Positions 5,612 to 5,773 of a stretch of DNA of 5,773 nt are shown piece by piece (the stretch's first letter is position 1; every line of letters begins with the position of its first letter). Source of the DNA: an uncultured Chlamydiae bacterium (GTDB lineage: Bacteria > Chlamydiota > Chlamydiia > Chlamydiales > SM23-39); the NCBI GenBank assembly GCA_903864395.1, contig CAIPFQ010000021.1, positions 1 through 5,773 on the forward strand, in the 5' to 3' direction. A model generated the notes under the pieces. It had not been told where the DNA came from, did not search any database, and saw only the letters and a program-made list of their open reading frames with translations. Made by a program: the position numbers and the translations under genes.

Positions 5612-5773
5612 TCAGGAGTGAATGTCGGAATTATGAAAGTAGCCCACCTTGGCCATTTTCATTATTCCGACATTCGCTATCCCAGTAGTGGCTCTCAAGC
5701 GGCTTGATTTTCCGACAATTTTCGAGGCGATAACTTCGCTCGGTTGCGAGGTCTGACAAAGCTTTACGACCAC
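5612..5773 (-). CDS. Open frame entering from the right edge (partial, unrecognised)
   Basis: The minus strand is open from the window edge to a TGA at 5614-5612, 53 codons, with no start needed inside the window. The translation begins VVVKLCQTSQPSEVIASKIV, continues with KSSRLRATTGIA, and ends NVGIMKMAKVGYFHNSDIHS. The last part is encoded by the repeat hairpin. If real, it is the C-terminus of a protein truncated by or extended into the repeat. After the stop, another frame continues (TPDGFTDFTMTVEDSVSR, then VGVGIVKIAQR to about 5530), so a frameshift is conceivable. I recognise no family. It may simply be an intergenic repeat that happens to be open. Confidence 0.25.
   Translation of the reverse strand: MVVKLCQTSQPSEVIASKIVGKSSRLRATTGIANVGIMKMAKVGYFHNSDIHS
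5616..5645 (-). repeat. Repeat copy B (-)
   Basis: On the minus strand this reads GGGCTACTTTCATAATTCCG and then ACATTCACTC. It is inverted relative to copies A and C. With copy A it forms an inverted repeat of 30-nt arms around a 48-nt spacer (25 of 30 identical, four of the differences being C/T). With copy C it forms a tight hairpin. Confidence 0.65.
5618..5677. repeat. 27-bp hairpin made by repeat copies B and C
   Basis: Arms 5618-5644 and 5651-5677 pair over 27 positions around the loop CACCTT (5645-5650). Read as + strand RNA there are two mismatches and two G-U wobbles, with an uninterrupted block AATGTCGGAAT (5621-5631) against ATTCCGACATT. No T run follows (TATCCCAG), so it is not an intrinsic terminator. 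It is the strongest secondary structure in the window. Confidence 0.75.
5651..5680 (+). repeat. Repeat copy C (+)
   Basis: GGCCATTTTCATTATTCCGA then CATTCGCTAT, preceded by CACCTT (5645-5650), the same hexamer that precedes copy A. It is a direct repeat of copy A and an inverted repeat of copy B. A short TCCGACA at 5711-5717 may be a trace of a fourth copy, and TCAAGC-G-GCTTGA (5695-5707) is a separate small inverted repeat. Confidence 0.6.

Noticed and set aside
5531..5680. CRISPR array.
   Set aside because: Copies alternate in orientation, spacing is unequal (48 and about 5 bp) and copies differ internally, unlike direct CRISPR repeats with uniform spacers.
5366..5707. A 113-codon + strand ORF overlapping the Cys-rich gene and the repeats.
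   Set aside because: Its first third is the Cys-rich gene read in another frame, and the rest is repeat sequence. The repeat-derived peptide in it is explained by the palindrome.

Overview
The window looks chromosomal and most likely comes from a member of the phylum Chlamydiae, probably an environmental (amoeba-associated) lineage. The main evidence is a DNA topoisomerase I that carries three C-terminal zinc fingers followed by a Lys-rich linker and a SWIB domain. This fusion is characteristic of Chlamydiae. The moderate base composition and a GDP-mannose 4,6-dehydratase, absent from the reduced human-pathogen Chlamydia genomes, fit an environmental relative. The species cannot be named from the sequence alone.

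Layout. (1) 26-1075 (+): gmd, GDP-mannose 4,6-dehydratase, intact, with its Shine-Dalgarno at 13-17. (2) 1011-1292 (-): an unrecognised 93-residue protein whose 3' end overlaps the end of gmd tail to tail by 65 bp. It has a strong RBS and a near-consensus promoter whose -35 box contains the topA stop codon. (3) 1341-3911 (-): topA-SWIB. (4) 3912-4192: a 281-bp gap with two inverted repeats and a start-less open frame on the + strand that may be a frameshifted remnant. (5) 4193-4954 (-): a TatD-family metal-dependent hydrolase/DNase. (6) 4955-5292: tatD leader with a strong Shine-Dalgarno followed by an AUG-UGA start-stop and a mini-ORF coupled to an alternative TTG start, then two terminator-like hairpins. 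(7) 5293-5484 (+): a small Cys-rich exported protein, probably a lipoprotein. (8) 5485-5773: a three-copy, alternating-orientation repeat with a 27-bp near-perfect hairpin, overlapped by an open minus-strand frame that runs off the window.

How it fits together. tatD, topA and the 93-residue gene share a strand and could be partly co-transcribed, although the third gene has its own promoter. Gmd supplies GDP-4-keto-6-deoxymannose for deoxyhexose synthesis, and any partner enzymes lie outside the window. The core genes are ordinary. The least explained parts are the repeat cluster at the right edge, the Cys-rich protein, the tatD leader and the 4003-4239 frame.
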